64,000 nt of DNA from contig OZ244040.1 in the NCBI GenBank assembly GCA_965215035.1, positions 186,001 through 250,000 of the forward strand, given 5' to 3'. The DNA comes from Azophilus sp965215035. GTDB lineage: Bacteria > Pseudomonadota > Gammaproteobacteria > Pseudomonadales > Azotimanducaceae. This document shows, one piece after another, positions 43,106 to 51,284 of this stretch. Within the stretch, counting starts at the first letter, position 1. Every line of letters starts with the position of its first letter. The notes under the pieces are model-generated. The model saw nothing but the letters and a program-made list of their open reading frames with translations. It was not told the origin of the DNA and made no database searches. Made by a program: the position numbers and the translations under genes.

Positions 43106-46100
43106 ATGGCCAGCCATACCGAACGCGATTTCGAGGCAGCGGTCGAAGCCGGGCTGACCGGCTCCGGCGGTTACGAGAAGCGAAAACCAAGCGCCTATGA
43201 CGAAGCGTCCGCACTCTTCCCGGACGATGTCACCGGTTTCCTGAAGGACAGCCAATCGGCCAAATGGCAGGCGCTGGAGGCCCTACTCGGCCCGAAGACC
43301 ACCGCAACCGTGCTGCATGACCTCTCAAAGGAGCTGGAACTCAAAGGCACGCTCCATGTCCTGCGCCACGGCTTCAAATGCTACGGCAAGACGTGCCGCA
43401 TGGCCTACTTCCGGCCAAATACCTCCATGAATCCCGACGCCGCCAAAGCTTACGCCAGCAACCGCCTGACGATCACGCGCCAAGTCGCCTTCACCTCGGT
43501 CATGAAGAAAGCGGGCGGCAGGAACCGCCGCTGCATCATAGACGTGACCCTTGCGGTCAACGGCATCCCGGTCGTCACGGCCGAACTCAAGAACCCATTG
43601 ACCGGACAGCACGCCGCCGATGCGGTGCGCCAGTACGAGGACGATCGGGACGAGCGCGATCTACTGTTCGCGTTCAGGAAGCGCGCCCTCGTCCACTTGG
43701 CGGTGGACCCGGATGAGGTGTGGATGACCACCCGACTCAGGGGCAAGGAGACCGTCTTCCTGCCCTTCAACCGGGGCAACGACCACGGGGCGGGCAATCC
43801 GCCGGTCGAGTGCAACTGGAAGACCCACTACCTGTGGGACGAGGTGCTGCAGACCGACAGCCTTCTGGAGATCCTGCAACGCTTCATGCACCTCGAAGTG
43901 AAGGAGAGGCGAGTCAGGACCGACAAGGGCGTGCGCGCCGTGCGGAAGAAGACGATGATCTTTCCGCGCTACCACCAGCTCGACGCGGTTAGGAAACTCG
44001 TCGCCCACGCTAGGGCCAATGGCAGCGGCCGGAACTACCTGATCCAGCATTCCGCCGGCTCCGGCAAGTCGAACTCGATCGCATGGCTCGCGCACCGCTT
44101 GGCCAGCCTGCATGACGAACGAGACGAGAAGGTGTTCCACTCCGTCATCGTGGTGACTGACCGGCGGGTGCTCGACCAGCAGTTGCAGGCGACGATCTAC
44201 CAGTTCGAGCACAAGACCGGCGTGGTCGAGAAGATCGACGAGGACACCCGTCAGCTAGCTCGGGCGCTGTCCCAAGGCACGCCTGTCGTCATCACGACGA
44301 TCCAGAAGTTCCCCTTCATCTCGCAGGCGCTCTCGACTCTCGAGAAAAAGGGCTCTGGCGTGAAGATCGACACGGCGGGAAAACGCTTCGCCGTCATCGT
44401 CGACGAGGCGCACTCGTCCCAGAGCGGCGAGACTGCGACCGCTCTCCGGGGCATGCTGAACCAGGAAGGAATCGAAGCGGCCGTCGCAGCACAACTCTCC
44501 GGGGAAGAGGACGACGATCTTTCCGATGAGACGAAAGCGGCCGTGCTGCGCAATGCGCTGCAACGGGCTCGGCAACCAAACCTCAGCTTCTTCGCGTTCA
44601 CGGCCACGCCGAAATTCAGGACCAAGGCCCTGTTCGACGAACCAGGCCCGTCCGGCGCTTCACCCTTCCACGAGTACTCCATGCGGCAAGCCATCGAGGA
44701 AGGCTTCATCATGGACGTGCTTCAGAACTACACCACCTACAAACGCTTCTTCGGCCTGATCAAACAAATCGAGGACGATCCCGACGTGCCGCGAAGGCAG
44801 GCCGCGAAGGCCCTCACGCGCTACCTCGAGCTTCATCCTGTCAATATCGAGCAAGTCGTTTCCGTGATCGTCGAGCATTTCCGGCTTTATGTGATAAACG
44901 AGCTCGGCGGTCGGGCAAAGGCGATGGTGGTCACAGGCTCCCGCCTCGCCGCCGTGAAATACAAGCTCGCCTTCGACCGCTACATCGCCGACCGGGGCTA
45001 TACGGGCATCCGTTCGCTGGTGGCCTTCTCGGGCACGATCGGAGACCCGGAAGACCCCGGATCGTCCTATACCGAAGTCGCGATGAATGACGGTTTACCC
45101 GAAACCGGACTCCCGGAGGCTTTCGGGCGCGACGATTACCGGGTTCTTCTGGTCGCGGAGAAGTACCAGACCGGCTTCGATCAGCCCTTGTTGCAGACGA
45201 TGTACGTGGTGAAGCGCCTGGCTGGCGTTCAGGCGGTGCAGACGCTTTCCAGGCTCAACCGCATCGCGCCCGGCAAATCACGCACCTTCGTTCTCGACTT
45301 CGCCAACGAGGAAGACGACGTCTACAAGGCGTTTAAGCCCTACTACGAGACCACGCCTGTCGGCGAGAACGCCAGCCCGCATCGCCTGTCCGAGCTGCAG
45401 CACCGCCTGCTCGAGTGGGCGATCTTTACACCGGCCGATGTGACCGCCTTCGCCGAAGTCTGGTATCGCGCCATGCGCCACCACTCGGCGCGCGATCATC
45501 GCGTGATGAACGCCATCCTCGATGCTGTCGTTCAGCGCTTCCAGGGTCATGAGGAAGACAGGCGGGAGGAGTTTCGCGGCCAATTGAAAGCCTATCGAAA
45601 CATTTACGCGTTCCTGTCTCAAATCATTCCCTATCAGGACAGCGAACTTGAACGACTCTACGCCTTCGTGCGAAACCTGCTGTCGAAGCTTCCGCCGCCG
45701 GGCGATGGCAAGGCTCTCGTTCTCGACGATGAGGTGGCGCTGCAGTACTTCCGGCTTCAGCAGATGACCGAGGGTTCGATCGACCTTTCGGGCGGCGAAG
45801 CCGATCCTCTCAAGGGGCCGACCGACACCGGCACAGCCCAAGTCAAAGACGAGGAGGTGACTCTTTCCAGCTTGATCGACCGCCTCAACGAGCGCTTCGG
45901 AACGAGCTTCACCGATGCGGACCGGTTGTTCTTCGAGCAGATACGCGCTTCTGCCGAGAACAACGAGCACGTTGCGGAGGCGGCTCTCGCCAACAACTTC
46001 AGGAATTTCTCCTCTTACCTGGATCGCGTGCTGGACGAGTTGTTCATTGCGCGAATGGAGGGCAACGAAGGGATATTCGCAAAGGTGATGACGGACGCTG

Positions 46101-46177
46101 AGTTCCGCTCGGCCGCTCGAGAGCACTTGGCGCTCGACATTTTTCGCCGGGTCCGCGAGAAGTCGGCCGCCGTATGA
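43106..46177 (+). CDS. hsdR: type I restriction enzyme endonuclease/translocase subunit
   Basis: A protein of 1023 residues. The N-terminal PD-ExK nuclease is IDVTLAVNGIPVVTAELK (E-x-K at about 158-160). The superfamily 2 motor has Walker A HSAGSGKSNSIAWLA (about 314), the DEAH box VIVDEAHSSQSG (about 432), FFAFTATPKFRTK, and motif VI-type VQTLSRLNRIAPGK. The C-terminal helical region (from about 780) would bind HsdM. It appears complete and starts two bases after the TIR-like gene. Unlike most type I loci, the order is M-S-TIR-R. Confidence 0.95.
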   Translation: MASHTERDFEAAVEAGLTGSGGYEKRKPSAYDEASALFPDDVTGFLKDSQSAKWQALEALLGPKTTATVLHDLSKELELKGTLHVLRHGFKCYGKTCRMAYFRPNTSMNPDAAKAYASNRLTITRQVAFTSVMKKAGGRNRRCIIDVTLAVNGIPVVTAELKNPLTGQHAADAVRQYEDDRDERDLLFAFRKRALVHLAVDPDEVWMTTRLRGKETVFLPFNRGNDHGAGNPPVECNWKTHYLWDEVLQTDSLLEILQRFMHLEVKERRVRTDKGVRAVRKKTMIFPRYHQLDAVRKLVAHARANGSGRNYLIQHSAGSGKSNSIAWLAHRLASLHDERDEKVFHSVIVVTDRRVLDQQLQATIYQFEHKTGVVEKIDEDTRQLARALSQGTPVVITTIQKFPFISQALSTLEKKGSGVKIDTAGKRFAVIVDEAHSSQSGETATALRGMLNQEGIEAAVAAQLSGEEDDDLSDETKAAVLRNALQRARQPNLSFFAFTATPKFRTKALFDEPGPSGASPFHEYSMRQAIEEGFIMDVLQNYTTYKRFFGLIKQIEDDPDVPRRQAAKALTRYLELHPVNIEQVVSVIVEHFRLYVINELGGRAKAMVVTGSRLAAVKYKLAFDRYIADRGYTGIRSLVAFSGTIGDPEDPGSSYTEVAMNDGLPETGLPEAFGRDDYRVLLVAEKYQTGFDQPLLQTMYVVKRLAGVQAVQTLSRLNRIAPGKSRTFVLDFANEEDDVYKAFKPYYETTPVGENASPHRLSELQHRLLEWAIFTPADVTAFAEVWYRAMRHHSARDHRVMNAILDAVVQRFQGHEEDRREEFRGQLKAYRNIYAFLSQIIPYQDSELERLYAFVRNLLSKLPPPGDGKALVLDDEVALQYFRLQQMTEGSIDLSGGEADPLKGPTDTGTAQVKDEEVTLSSLIDRLNERFGTSFTDADRLFFEQIRASAENNEHVAEAALANNFRNFSSYLDRVLDELFIARMEGNEGIFAKVMTDAEFRSAAREHLALDIFRRVREKSAAV

Positions 46178-46264
46178 TCGCTCTCGGGCCGCGCGCTTAG
46201 CTCGGTCGGGCTACTCCCTCCCTAGGCGCACGACATGAACTTTCTCGTCTTGATTGAGGGAACT
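46178..46264. other. short intergenic stretch
   Basis: End of the restriction operon to the IS21 remnant. No terminator with a T-run was seen. Confidence 0.35.
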
Positions 46265-46530
46265 TTCTCACCCTGACTGTCGCTGTAGAACAGACGCCGC
46301 GAAACAGCTTCGGGAACTCCGAAAGGCACCCGGCGATGATCGGCCTGTAAGTATCCAGCCTGTGCATCGCCGGCGGCCACGGCGCGTGGCGCGTCTCACC
46401 GGCACCCAAGTCGCGGGCCGGCTGCCCCGACTCGACCAGTAGTGGATCGTGCGTCGACCCACACCAAAGCGCCGCAACAACCCGGCCTTCGACATCCGAG
46501 TTCCGAGGTAGTGCCTCAATCACACCCCGA
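46265..46530 (-). pseudogene. IS21-family IstA, N-terminal remnant
   Basis: On the minus strand RHYLGTRMSKAGLLRRFGVGRRTIHYW is an IstA helix-turn-helix. After a frameshift near 46440 it continues as ESGQPARDLGAGETRHAPW, then MHRLDTYRPIIAGCLSEFPKL. The remainder is absent. It is a scrap lying between hsdR and the beta-flower gene. Confidence 0.62.
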
Positions 46531-46631
46531 TCTCCCATTCGTGCATCTCCTGCCCGTCCTTCCCTGTTACCTTTGACAACCGAGAAGATGCCAGCGACAG
46601 CAAGTGTGCAATTTTCGGCTATACTATCGTT
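46531..46631. other. upstream region of the beta-flower/HEPN pair
   Basis: Contains AT-rich TATACTATCG at about 46619-46628, directly before ATG 46632. It could be a -10 element close enough to make a leaderless or nearly leaderless transcript. Confidence 0.3.
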
Positions 46632-46979
46632 ATGAAGGTCAGATATTTGTTCGACTCAAACGGTAGCTGGATTGCTTTCGAGGCAGGGAGGCTCGTGTTT
46701 GATCGCGACGGGGCATTCATGGGATGGACACCATGGAATGACTATCCAGATGAGGTCGTGACAGCACGTGGCGAATACTTGGGGACGATCGTTGAGAAGA
46801 ACGGTCAGCACGCCAGGCTCTATCGACTCCGGAACCGGGCGTACCGTGGATATCCGGGGCGTCCAGAGCTACCACAGTATCCGGGTTATCCCGGCCATCC
46901 AGGCATGATCGAGCCGGCAGCGTTGCCACCAGGCACCGAGGATGTCGCCTTGAGGTCTCGGGTTTCGAGTTGGGCTTGA
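46632..46979 (+). CDS. 4-fold beta-flower-like small protein
   Basis: A protein of 115 residues. The first 70 or so are made of short beta repeats in a four-fold pattern: MKVRYLFDSNGSWIAFEAGR, LVFDRDGAFMGWTPWND, VTARGEYLGTIVE, ARLYRLRNR. This matches proteins annotated as 4-fold beta flower domain, whose function is unknown. The tail is rich in proline and glycine (YPGRPELPQYPGYPGHPG), a collagen-like low-complexity run. Its stop overlaps the start of the HEPN-like gene (TGATG), so the two are translationally coupled. It lies at the end of a defence island. Confidence 0.62.
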   Translation: MKVRYLFDSNGSWIAFEAGRLVFDRDGAFMGWTPWNDYPDEVVTARGEYLGTIVEKNGQHARLYRLRNRAYRGYPGRPELPQYPGYPGHPGMIEPAALPPGTEDVALRSRVSSWA

Positions 46980-47653
46980 TGGCCTTCGGACCGGACCCAC
47001 CGGAGCCGCAAGCGCAGGAGTTGCAAAATGCTCATGCTGTGCTAAAGCACACGAGATCAACGGTCAAGTCGTTCTTGGAGGCTTTTGATGGGCCTCAAGG
47101 CCGTAGTAGACGCCCAGGCACCCCGTCGGACTACGACTATGATCTGCTGAGGGCAATGCTGGTGTTTGCGTGTGCGGGCCTCGATTCCATGGTCAAGCAC
47201 GCCATCCGGGACGCATTGCCGACCGTTATCGACCGGGTGGACAGGGCGGAGGACAACTTTCGGGAATTCGTGGAGAAGAAGCTGCCGACAGAGGGGCGGC
47301 TTGCCGCACGCATGCTGTCGAGAATTTTGACGGCGCGGAGCCCCCGCGGCGCGTTGGTGGAGGAGTTGCTTCGGGATCTAACCGGACAGAGCCTTCAGTC
47401 GAAGGCGCAGCTACTTCGAGCTGGGTCGTTCTTTGACCTGCCGTCCGACGAATTAGTGGACGACATGGAGCAGTTCGACCACATATTCCGGGTGCGCAAC
47501 GAGATTGTGCACGAAATGGACATTGATTTCTCGCAACCGCGCCGGAATCGCACCCCGCGGTCGAAGGAGGAGATGGTCAAGTGCACCAAGGCGGTCCTTG
47601 TCTGCGCTGCTAAGCTCCTCGCCGGCGTTGACAGCAAACTCGCCGGGGCGTGA
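46979..47653 (+). CDS. HEPN-like protein with RNEIVH motif
   Basis: A protein of 224 residues, mostly helical. The canonical HEPN RNase motif R-N-x-x-x-H appears as FRVRNEIVHEMDID (RNEIVH about 173-178). A preceding helical segment with acidic residues (YDYDLLRAMLVFACAGLDSMVKHAIRD) is typical of the RiboL-PSP/AbiV-like HEPN group. ATG 46979 overlaps the stop of the beta-flower gene by one base; a TTG at 46970 is possible. Coupled HEPN pairs are often toxin-antitoxin or abortive-infection modules. Whether the beta-flower protein is partner, sensor or antitoxin is unknown. Confidence 0.68.
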   Translation: MAFGPDPPEPQAQELQNAHAVLKHTRSTVKSFLEAFDGPQGRSRRPGTPSDYDYDLLRAMLVFACAGLDSMVKHAIRDALPTVIDRVDRAEDNFREFVEKKLPTEGRLAARMLSRILTARSPRGALVEELLRDLTGQSLQSKAQLLRAGSFFDLPSDELVDDMEQFDHIFRVRNEIVHEMDIDFSQPRRNRTPRSKEEMVKCTKAVLVCAAKLLAGVDSKLAGA

Positions 47654-48110
47654 ACCGCAACAGCCACGTCCCAGCAGTTTTGGCCTCATGGGTCGCGGTC
47701 AACGACGACCCTTTCGAGCGGCCGTAACCCGATGGCAACTATCGACTGGTTAATGGGAAACCTTTCGAAGCAGACGCTATCGAAGAAAACGAGAAGTTCA
47801 AACCGGTGGAATCAATACACTTTCAGGTCGGTGGTGGCGAACATTACCGTTCTAGGAGATGCAAGCGGCCAGTCTGGAGAACGACCGCCTGACGACCTTT
47901 TTTGAGCGAAATCCTGGAAAACCGGTGCACGTGACGCTTTACGTTGCATGGAAGTACCCACTTCCCTGTGCGTCAGCGCGCCGGACACTAGGGAGAAAAC
48001 TCCTAGCGACCATCGAATACCAGTCCGCGCCCGTTTGCACAGGCGGTAAATCGAGCCCCTTGACATCCAATCGTACTTGCCTACAGGCGCGTTCGGAGTG
48101 GCTATTTTTC
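47654..48110. other. intergenic, no gene seen
   Basis: 457 bases without a recognisable gene on either strand. A TTGACA at 48059 is the only promoter-like hexamer noticed. It may be the right edge of the defence island. Confidence 0.4.
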
Positions 48111-48373
48111 CTATGCACAGAGGCCCAGCAGGGGAATGCGCAGCCCGAACGTCCGCAACGTGACCAAGCAAATTCCCGCCTCGTTGGGGCCGCGGGGGCC
48201 GGGGGAGAACAGGATGGGCGTGGGCGACAGCGCCTCGATGCCCGCCAAAGTGATTGCATCGTTGCGATTCACAGCGGCCTCGGCCCCCAACTCGCCGAGG
48301 CGCTGCACCAGGTTGTAGGTGGCGGAGCCGTAGTTGTCGGTCAGCAGCAGCGCAGTTGCATTTCCCGGTTCAT
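48111..48373 (-). pseudogene. TrpG/PabA glutamine amidotransferase, N-terminal remnant
   Basis: Reads LLLTDNYGSATYNLVQRLGELGAEAAVNRNDAITLAGIEALS, then PILFSPGPRGPNEAG and RIPLLGLC followed by A and a stop. This is the first 85 or so residues of anthranilate or aminodeoxychorismate synthase component II. It ends at the catalytic-cysteine loop (GVCLGHQ in relatives). The ATG at 48373 overlaps the channel stop (ATGA) but is out of frame with the homology, so the N-terminus is also frameshifted. It is inactive. Confidence 0.7.
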
Positions 48374-49212
48374 TGCAGGCGTCGCTCCAGGCGCGCCAGC
48401 ATGTCTTGGGTGGCCTTTAACTCTCTGAGAATTTCGGCTCGACCGGGCGAGCCCTCCAGGGAGCGCAGCCGTTCCTGCTTTGCTTCATCGAGGTTGTTGA
48501 TGACCACGGCTATGAACAGATTAATGACCACGAAGGTGGTGATCACCACAAAGCTGACGAAGTAGACCCAGGCCCAGGGAAGGGTCGCCACGGCGATGTA
48601 CATGATGTCCGTCCAGTCCTCCAGGGTGACGATGCGGAACAGCGACAGCAGCGAGATGCCGAGGTCGCGCCAGTGGCCGGGGTCCACCTCATGGAATAGA
48701 TGATAGCCGGCCACGCCGTACACATAGAAGATGATGGAGGCCAGCAGCACCACATTGGCCATGCTGGGAATGGAGCGGATCAGGGTGGAGACGATCAGCC
48801 GCAGTTCGGGCAGGGCGGAAATGAGCCGCAGCACCCGCATCAGCCGGGCTAGGCGGGCCAGGGTCGCCAACTGCCCGGTGGCCGGCGCAAGGCTCACCAC
48901 CACGATGCTGAAGTCGAAAAGGTTCCAGCCGTCCTTGAAGTAGCGCCAGGGGGTGGGATATTGGGCGGCGATCTTGAGCCCGGCCTCGATTACGAAGATG
49001 ACCAGAAAGATCTGGTTCGCCAGTTCAAAGGCTGCCCCATAGGCGGCGTTCAGCGCCCTGGAGGTATCCAGCCCGATCACCACGGCGTTCAAGATGATGA
49101 CGCTGGTGATGCCGTGCTGAAACCAGGCGCTTTGGGTGAAGCGCCGCAGACCGTGCACGAGGCCTCGCCGCGGCCTATTTTTGTTGTTGGCGTCGTTCCA
49201 GGATCCCGCCAT
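48370..49212 (-). CDS. bacterial voltage-gated cation channel (NaChBac/NavAb-like)
   Basis: One-domain, six-helix channel of 280 residues. S1-S3 run from FQHGITSVIILNAVVIGLD to GWNLFDFSIVVVSL. S4 carries arginines every third residue (ARLARLMRVLRLI, about 116-128). The pore helix and selectivity filter read FRIVTLEDWTDIM (filter about 195-201), and S6 is FVVITTFVVINLFIAVVINNLDEA. A C-terminal coiled coil (ILRELKATQDMLARLERRLQ) fits the tetramerisation tail. The filter TLEDWTD has aspartates where NavAb has serine and methionine, as in calcium-permeable mutants. ATG 49212 has AGGGAGG at ideal spacing; the frame is open further up. Confidence 0.88.
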   Translation of the reverse strand: MAGSWNDANNKNRPRRGLVHGLRRFTQSAWFQHGITSVIILNAVVIGLDTSRALNAAYGAAFELANQIFLVIFVIEAGLKIAAQYPTPWRYFKDGWNLFDFSIVVVSLAPATGQLATLARLARLMRVLRLISALPELRLIVSTLIRSIPSMANVVLLASIIFYVYGVAGYHLFHEVDPGHWRDLGISLLSLFRIVTLEDWTDIMYIAVATLPWAWVYFVSFVVITTFVVINLFIAVVINNLDEAKQERLRSLEGSPGRAEILRELKATQDMLARLERRLQ

Positions 49213-49266
49213 GCGCGCCTCCCTGTCCGTCATGCTCGGGTAATTGGGAAGTCGCGGCCAACTAGG

Positions 49267-49362
49267 AAAGGTCTGAACAAGTACGCCATTACCTGATAGT
49301 GCCAAGTAAAATCAGTCGGTTATGGAGCATGGTTCCCGTGAACATCAACTTAATCAGACCTT
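49267..49362 (-). repeat. 96-bp dispersed repeat family 2, copy 2
   Basis: Inverted relative to copy 1 at 35174. Its ends are AAGGTCTGAACAAG and TTAATCAGACCTT, an imperfect terminal inverted repeat. It lies just upstream of the channel gene, so it may carry or disturb its promoter. Confidence 0.75.
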
Positions 49363-49496
49363 CGGTAGTGGCTCAGTTTGAACTTAGGGATGAATCCGCG
49401 TGGCATGAACCAGGCCGCACCGCGCAAACTTGGTCACGTTTTGGTCAGGCCGCGTTCGCGGGAATCTCGAAAAATAACGTGGCTCTTCGAATCTAT

Positions 49497-49572
49497 TGGA
49501 GCGGGAAACGGGACTTGAACCCGCGACCCCAACCTTGGCAAGGTTGTGCTCTACCGACTGAGCTATTCCCGC
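49497..49572 (-). tRNA. tRNA-Gly(GCC)
   Basis: Full cloverleaf on the minus strand. Acceptor GCGGGAA/TTCCCGC, D-arm TAGCTCAGTCGGTAGAGCA, anticodon arm AACCTTGCCAAGGTT with anticodon GCC. The T-arm is GCGGG-TTCAAGT-CCCGT, and CCA is encoded at 49497-49499. Confidence 0.97.
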
Positions 49573-50000
49573 CCGGATACGCCCTGTGCATGAAGACGGC
49601 GTATACGCATTCTAGAACAACTTTGCTGTCGCCAAAAGCCGAAAATCCGGTCAAAGGCAACTCCTGCCAAGCTCAACGTGTCCATGGAATCGCCTTAATT
49701 GAACGCCCAAAGCGACCGAATCCCCGCGAAATCGGGCATCGGGGCGTTAGTGGGAGTTGCTGTCCGGCCAACGATGCCACGTTCACGGATCCGCAGATTG
49801 TTCCGACGGCTGCAGCAAGGTGACGCAGCACTCGATCTCTGCGACCTGTTCCACCCGCCGATCCTGAACCGGGTGAGCAATTCCGGTTTCGCCGTGGGCC
49901 TCGAGCACGAGATCAGCGGTATCATCGGACAAGGCTACTGGTTCACCTGAAGGGCGATACCCGGTATGCTCCGCATGGCAATGCTCCCAATTTGCACGCC
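49573..50000. other. intergenic, one unassigned frame
   Basis: Includes a frame of 83 codons (49699-49950) ending LDLCDLFHPPILNRVSNSGF..GLEHEIS that I cannot assign. Otherwise nothing was recognised. Confidence 0.35.
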
Positions 50001-50183
50001 ATGCGTTATCTCGTACAGTTTTTGATTCCCGCCCTCATCTTTCTGGGCGTTGTCTACATCGTCACCAAGAAGAAGCGCACTCAATCCGGAGACAACGGCA
50101 CGACGAGTACGTTCCTCGTCATCCTGGTCATCGGTGCTGTAGTGGCCGTCGCGGTGCTATTCGCCACCCCGGCCTACTGGTAG
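50001..50183 (+). CDS. small membrane protein with two helices
   Basis: A protein of 60 residues. One helix is YLVQFLIPALIFLGVVYIVT, then a basic, polar loop (KKKRTQSGDNGTTS), then FLVILVIGAVVAVAVLFATPAYW. ATG 50001 is preferred to an upstream TTG. The family is not recognised, but the two-helix hairpin with a central positive loop is a common form of small stress or membrane-regulator proteins. The last 37 bases are repeated 73 bases downstream. Confidence 0.55.
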   Translation: MRYLVQFLIPALIFLGVVYIVTKKKRTQSGDNGTTSTFLVILVIGAVVAVAVLFATPAYW

Positions 50184-50257
50184 GCGCGGCGCGCATAGGG
50201 CGTCGGGCGCTGTCGCGCAGGTCGCCGTGCCATTCGCCACCCCGGCCTACTGGTAGG
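50148..50257 (+). repeat. 37-bp direct repeat covering the 3' end of the small membrane gene
   Basis: Bases 50148-50184 and 50221-50257 differ at only two positions. Both contain ATTCGCCACCCCGG and the codons for FATPAYW plus stop. The second copy is not in a gene, so it is a partial tandem duplication. Confidence 0.85.
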
Positions 50258-50293
50258 GTCAGATGGCTCGCACGGTTGCGCATGGGCAGCCAC

Positions 50294-51127
50294 CTACCGT
50301 GGCCGCAGCCGGGTCACCCTCACCTTGCCTTTTTTCGACAGGTCAACCAACAATGGGCGAGCGGCACCGCGAAGCTTTGCGAGATAACTCCACCGACGGC
50401 CCGAAGTGCCGCCCTTCTCGCCCGGTCGCGCGAACTCCAGATGCGGCCAGCCCCGTTGCCCGGCCAGCCCCAGCAGCCTGGTCTTGGGATTGACAACAAC
50501 CGGACAGCCCACCGCTTCCAGCAAGGGCAGGTCTTCGATGCCATCGGTATAGAACCAGGCATCGCCTAGCCGCATGGCGCGTCGCTCGCAAAATCGCTCC
50601 GCCGCATCCCGCTTGCTTCCGCCGTAACAGGGTTCGAAAGCGCCGGTGAACCGCCCATCACGGGTTTCCAGTTCGGTACAGCACAGGTGGCCAATACCCA
50701 GTTCGCGCACAAAGGGTTCCGCCTGGGGGCGGGTTGCGGAGGTGATCATAACCACCGTATGTGCCAGGGCCTGGTGCGCCGCAATGAGTTGGCGGCCCTC
50801 GTCGTAGATGCTGCCCGCCAGCCCGTTGTGAAACGCCCGCTCTCCCAACTGCAGAAATTCCGGTTCCGCCATCCCGGCCACGTCGCTGAGCGTCACCCGC
50901 ATGAGATCCAGGTAGTGTGCGAGACCCAGGCTGTAATCGAAAAACACGCGCAGTTGCAGGGCGATGCGCCAACGAGGAACGATGGCGCACTTGAACCCTT
51001 CCCAGCCAAGCGCCGCCACCGAGTAACCGGCAATCAGCGTACGGTCCAGATCAAAAAAAGCCACGGCCCCGGGGTTCTCCGGCCGCGATTCCAATTCCTT
51101 CAGGTAGGCGGAAAACTCAACTTTCAC
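50294..51127 (-). CDS. HAD-superfamily (IB, SerB-like) phosphatase
   Basis: A protein of 277 residues. Motif I is AFFDLDRTLI (about 22-31), motif II MITSATRPQAEPFVREL, and the lysine and motif III region GGSKRDAAERF followed by YTDGIEDLPLLEAVG. A helical cap (SVAALGWEGFKCAIVPRWRIALQLRVFFDYSLG) lies after motif I. Members act on phosphoserine-like or lysolipid phosphates, and similar proteins often lie near acyltransferases. Here the neighbour is a PAP2 lipoprotein. The start is uncertain; GTG 51127 begins the homology, GTG 51181 is the frame limit. Confidence 0.83.
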   Translation of the reverse strand: MKVEFSAYLKELESRPENPGAVAFFDLDRTLIAGYSVAALGWEGFKCAIVPRWRIALQLRVFFDYSLGLAHYLDLMRVTLSDVAGMAEPEFLQLGERAFHNGLAGSIYDEGRQLIAAHQALAHTVVMITSATRPQAEPFVRELGIGHLCCTELETRDGRFTGAFEPCYGGSKRDAAERFCERRAMRLGDAWFYTDGIEDLPLLEAVGCPVVVNPKTRLLGLAGQRGWPHLEFARPGEKGGTSGRRWSYLAKLRGAARPLLVDLSKKGKVRVTRLRPR

Positions 51128-51284
51128 AATCGATGCCGGCCCCCGCCGTAGTCCCGTCCCACCGCCGGCCAGACGGCGCACGGCCAGCAGAATGGCTGCA
51201 AACCCCGCACCCCGACCTCGATGGCAGTGCCTGCCGGTCTCCGTAGTCGGGCGGCAGCAGTGGCAGTCGCCTGAACAACCGGGG

